Of a stretch of DNA of 64,000 bases, positions 61,318 through 64,000 are shown in pieces. Each line of letters begins with the position of its first letter. The first letter of the stretch is position 1. The position numbers were made by a program, and so were the translations under genes. Source of the DNA: Ruania rhizosphaerae (GTDB lineage Bacteria > Actinomycetota > Actinomycetes > Actinomycetales > Beutenbergiaceae); NCBI RefSeq assembly GCF_009805705.1, contig NZ_VSMB01000006.1, positions 62,001 through 126,000 on the forward strand, read 5' to 3'. The notes beneath the pieces are model-generated. The model was not told the DNA's origin, did no database searches, and was given only the letters and a program-made list of their open reading frames with translations.

Positions 61318-63107
61318 GACCGCTCCTCGATCACGATCTCGCCGAATCCGAGATCGACCTCCAGCCGCAGGGGCTCGACACCCTCCGGCGACTCGGACTC
61401 CGGTGAGTTCAGGGTGATCTCCCGGTTCCCGCCGAAGCGCCAGCCGTAGTCCAGCTCACCGTCAACGGTCTGGGCGGACCGGCCCTCGACCTGCGCCGTC
61501 CAGCCGTCGAGGTTCCGGGTGCTGATCTCACCGGTGACTGAGGTCTCGATGCTGATCGGCATGCCCTCCGGTACCTGGACGATGATCTGGCCCGCACCCA
61601 TCTCGACCTCCACCGGATCGGCGACCGTGACCCCCTCGAGATCACGGAGGTCGACCCGGAGCGCACCGCCTGCCAACTCGTCGAAGCCGTCGGCAGCCTC
61701 GGACGCGGTGCCCGGGCGCCACGTCTCGTCGCTGTAGGCGGTGGAGTCGTTCCAGTCGAAACGGTGCACGACGTCCGCCGAATGCACCAGTGCCATCGGG
61801 ACGGCGACCAGGGCCACCAGGGTCCCCAGCACCCCGAGGCTGCCGGAGCGGCGTCCCATCAATCCGGCGAGCACTGCGCCGAGACCGAAGAGCGTGACGG
61901 CGGAACCCAGCGCGAGTAGTTCCACGCTCCAGCCGCTGCCGGAGATGGCACCAGCCCACGGATCGATCCACGCACTGCTGAGGCCGGTGTAGTCGGCCGC
62001 GAGCAGGAGGGCGATCACGAGCAGGACCAGACCGAGGGTGACGCGGACGAGGGTGGCTCCGGGCCCGGGAATGCGCGGTTTCGGCGGTGGCGGAGGGGTA
62101 GGGGCCGGTTGGGGAGTGGGCGGTTGCGGCGGACCGGCCGGCGGGATTGGCGGGGTTGGCGGGATCGACTCAGTGGTGCCACCGGGGCCGCCCGGGTGCT
62201 GAGACTGCGCGGTGGCGTCGTCGTGGGTGGTGCTCATGGTGTCGGTTGGATCGCTCTCGGTCGAATCGCTCTGGTGGGCTTCATCGTTGTGGCGGGACTC
62301 GGCCGGGTCACCCGGATCGCCGGTGCCGGAGGAACTCTCCTGCAGTGGTTCGGCTGGTTCCTCGTGTGGCTGCCCCGTCGTGCTGTCGGTCATAGCGCCG
62401 GCTTCGGACGCGCTGCCCTCGGACGCGCTGCCGGAGAGCGGCCCATCGACCGTCGCAGGTGCAGGGACCGCCCGGCTGCCTGCGGCCGCGAACGGGACGG
62501 TCAGGGCTGACGATGGCTGGTTGTCCGGGGCAGTGGCGGGCGGCGGGCCGCTCTCCGGCGGGGGAGGAGGCGAGCCTGCGCCGTCATGCGATGGGCCGGT
62601 GGCCCCACCCGCGGGCGCTGGCGAATCCGCCTCCCCGGCTGCCCCTGTCTGGCCGGCACGGCGGCCCTGCTGGATGGCGAGCACCACGACGGCGGCCAGG
62701 GCGATCAGTGCGATCAGCCCGACGCTGAACGCCAGCCCATCCCAGCCGCCCCACCAGAAGCCGGCCCGGGAGAAGCCGATGATCACCATCACGATCGCAC
62801 CAGCGAGCGCGGCGTCGAAGCGCCCGCGGAAGGCCTCCTGCAGGTGGATCCTGGCGTCGGACCGCTCGGGCAGGAGCGCCCAGGCCAGGCCGTACAGCAG
62901 CAGGCCCAGTCCTCCGAACAGCGTCACCAGGAGCAGAGCCCCACGCACGATCAGTGGGTCGACGCCGAGCCTGTGGGCCAGGCCCGCGGCCACACCACCG
63001 ATCCAGCGGTCATCGGTGCGGGCGACGCCGATGCGTCGCAGCGAGTCGAAGAAGCTGTCCGCTGCCTGTGGAGGCGGCGGGGCAGAGAAGTTCGAAGTCA
63101 TGACCAC
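61314..63107 (-). CDS. PspC-domain membrane protein with LiaF-like C-terminal domain
   Basis: 597 residues. The N-terminal PspC domain is RIGVARTDDRWIGGVAAGLAHRLGVDPLIVRGALLLVTLFGGLGLLLYGLAWALLPE. Two more helices and a long (about 220 residue) Pro/Ser/Glu/Thr-rich cytoplasmic or surface linker follow. Four helices come next, then a C-terminal beta domain (VTVADPVEVEMGAGQIIVQVPEG ... LRLEVDLGFGEIVIEE) that resembles the LiaF/toast-rack domains of cell-envelope stress sensors. The GTG at 63107 has GGAGGAG about 7 nt upstream. Divergent from the PspC-domain kinase, so the two form an envelope-stress module. Confidence 0.85.
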   Translation of the reverse strand: MVMTSNFSAPPPPQAADSFFDSLRRIGVARTDDRWIGGVAAGLAHRLGVDPLIVRGALLLVTLFGGLGLLLYGLAWALLPERSDARIHLQEAFRGRFDAALAGAIVMVIIGFSRAGFWWGGWDGLAFSVGLIALIALAAVVVLAIQQGRRAGQTGAAGEADSPAPAGGATGPSHDGAGSPPPPPESGPPPATAPDNQPSSALTVPFAAAGSRAVPAPATVDGPLSGSASEGSASEAGAMTDSTTGQPHEEPAEPLQESSSGTGDPGDPAESRHNDEAHQSDSTESDPTDTMSTTHDDATAQSQHPGGPGGTTESIPPTPPIPPAGPPQPPTPQPAPTPPPPPKPRIPGPGATLVRVTLGLVLLVIALLLAADYTGLSSAWIDPWAGAISGSGWSVELLALGSAVTLFGLGAVLAGLMGRRSGSLGVLGTLVALVAVPMALVHSADVVHRFDWNDSTAYSDETWRPGTASEAADGFDELAGGALRVDLRDLEGVTVADPVEVEMGAGQIIVQVPEGMPISIETSVTGEISTRNLDGWTAQVEGRSAQTVDGELDYGWRFGGNREITLNSPESESPEGVEPLRLEVDLGFGEIVIEERS

Positions 63108-63259
63108 GAGTCAACTCCTCCGCGGCTTCGGGCGGTATCGGGGGACACCCTGAACGACCCCTGAATCGGCCAGGCCCGGACCGGGGCGCGACCCTGATCC
63201 GCCCCTGAGGTGCTGCTCCGAGAGCGTCTGTGAGCGCCGCCGCGTGCCACGATGTTGCT

Positions 63260-64000
63260 GTGACCCAGGCCGAGACTCCGAGGACGCACCGTGGTGCGGT
63301 GCCGCTGCGACGACCTGTCCAGGGCCGGCTCCTGCTCGGGGTGAGCGCCGGACTGGCGCAGCACCTGGCCGTGCCCGTGACCGCCGTCCGGTGGTTCTTC
63401 GTGATCCTCACACTGCTGTTCGGTGCCGGGGCCGTGCTCTATGCCTGGTTCGCGCTCACGGTGCCAGGCGGGGACCCGCAGGAGGCGGCGGCGCAGGCCC
63501 GGCCCACCAGGTTGACCCGGCTGGTGCCGCGGCTGCGTGCGGCGACGGCCAGCACCCGCGGGTCCGACCTGGTGATCGGTGCCGCCCTCCTGCTCGTGGC
63601 GGCGCTGCTGCTGGCCAGCCAGGTGCAGGACTGGTTCGGTGGCGCCTGGCTGCTGCCGGTGGTCGTGCTGGTAGCCGGCGCCGCGCTGGCGTGGAGCCAG
63701 ATCGAAGTGACGGAGCGGCAGCGTCGCACCGGGCAGCCGGTGCGCCGGATGTCGGTGCTGCTCCGCGTCGGTGGAGGAGTGGCGCTGGCGCTGCTGGGCG
63801 TAGTGATCTTCGTGGCCCGCGGCAAGCCGCTCGGTGACGTGGTCAACGGTGTGCTGGCTGGGTTGGCCATCCTGGCCGGCACGGCCTTCGTGCTCGCGCC
63901 ACTGGGCCTGCGGTTGTGGCGCGACCTGGTGGCTGAGCGAGCCGCGCGGGCCCGTGAGTCCGAGCGCGCCGACATCGCCGCGCATCTGCACGACTCGGTG
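63260..64000 (+). CDS. PspC-domain sensor histidine kinase (3' end beyond the window)
   Basis: The first 247 residues are present and the frame is open to the window end. PspC domain: GRLLLGVSAGLAQHLAVPVTAVRWFFVILTLLFGAGAVLYAWFALTVP. Further helices are SDLVIGAALLLVAALLLAS, AWLLPVVVLVAGAALAWS, VGGGVALALLGVVIFVA and VLAGLAILAGTAFVLAP. It ends in ERADIAAHLHDSV, the HisKA_3 phospho-acceptor box. A response regulator should follow outside the window. The GTG at 63260 is inferred from the start of similarity. Confidence 0.88.
   Translation, partial: MTQAETPRTHRGAVPLRRPVQGRLLLGVSAGLAQHLAVPVTAVRWFFVILTLLFGAGAVLYAWFALTVPGGDPQEAAAQARPTRLTRLVPRLRAATASTRGSDLVIGAALLLVAALLLASQVQDWFGGAWLLPVVVLVAGAALAWSQIEVTERQRRTGQPVRRMSVLLRVGGGVALALLGVVIFVARGKPLGDVVNGVLAGLAILAGTAFVLAPLGLRLWRDLVAERAARARESERADIAAHLHDSV

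Overview
The window is high-GC DNA with many GTG starts. It looks like the chromosome of an actinomycete, most likely of the order Micrococcales. The clues are the order glmU-prs-rplY-pth...mfd...mazG-eno-divIC-DUF501-ppx, a GuaB3-type protein, an ECF42/DGPF pair, class C sortase pili and a PspC-linked histidine kinase. No species name can be supported from the sequence alone.

Layout. 0-1.4 kb: MarR and TetR regulators behind a gene cut by the window edge. 1.5-5.8 kb: tRNA-Gln(TTG), then the housekeeping run glmU, prs, rplY, pth. 5.9-7.5 kb: a DGPF/YCII protein and its ECF42 sigma factor, with a recognisable ECF42-type promoter. 7.6-11.3 kb: mfd. 11.3-17.3 kb: a sortase-assembled pilus operon (large LPxTG protein, shaft pilin, class C sortase) behind four 11-bp direct repeats. 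17.3-20.9 kb: an ABC-2 exporter pair and a TetR regulator with a clear operator. 20.9-22.6 kb: a DUF559-type nuclease gene enclosed by two clusters of palindromic repeats, the most unusual structure in the window. 22.6-28.4 kb: an NAD-synthesis operon nrtR-nadA-nadB-nadC-cysteine desulfurase. 28.5-30.6 kb: a NarL-type two-component pair. 30.7-38.6 kb: CPBP protease, lipoprotein, mazG, eno, divIC-like, DUF501, ppx, a VOC protein and guaB3, followed by the remnant of a GNAT gene. 38.7-50.1 kb: DUF1304 protein, fumC, pepN, a DUF222-HNH gene, a GNAT, ackA-pta and a SURF1 protein.

50.1-56.7 kb is an accessory island. It holds an HNH-NACHT protein (NLR-like) and, convergent to it, a more AT-rich ATPase-TOPRIM/DUF4435 fusion that resembles PARIS/OLD defence proteins. 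Degenerate, gene-poor DNA lies on both sides. 56.7-61 kb returns to core genes: a membrane-anchored protein, DUF3817, guaA and a GT4 glycosyltransferase. 61-64 kb holds a PspC-domain membrane protein operon, divergent from a PspC-domain histidine kinase that runs off the end.

Three themes recur. Many genes have a -10-like hexamer only 6-7 nt before the start codon, which suggests leaderless mRNAs. Several regulators sit beside visible palindromic operators (MarR, TetR, NrtR, and an unassigned site before SURF1). Metabolic genes are grouped by need: NadA is an Fe-S enzyme made with its own cysteine desulfurase, and Pta is made with AckA.
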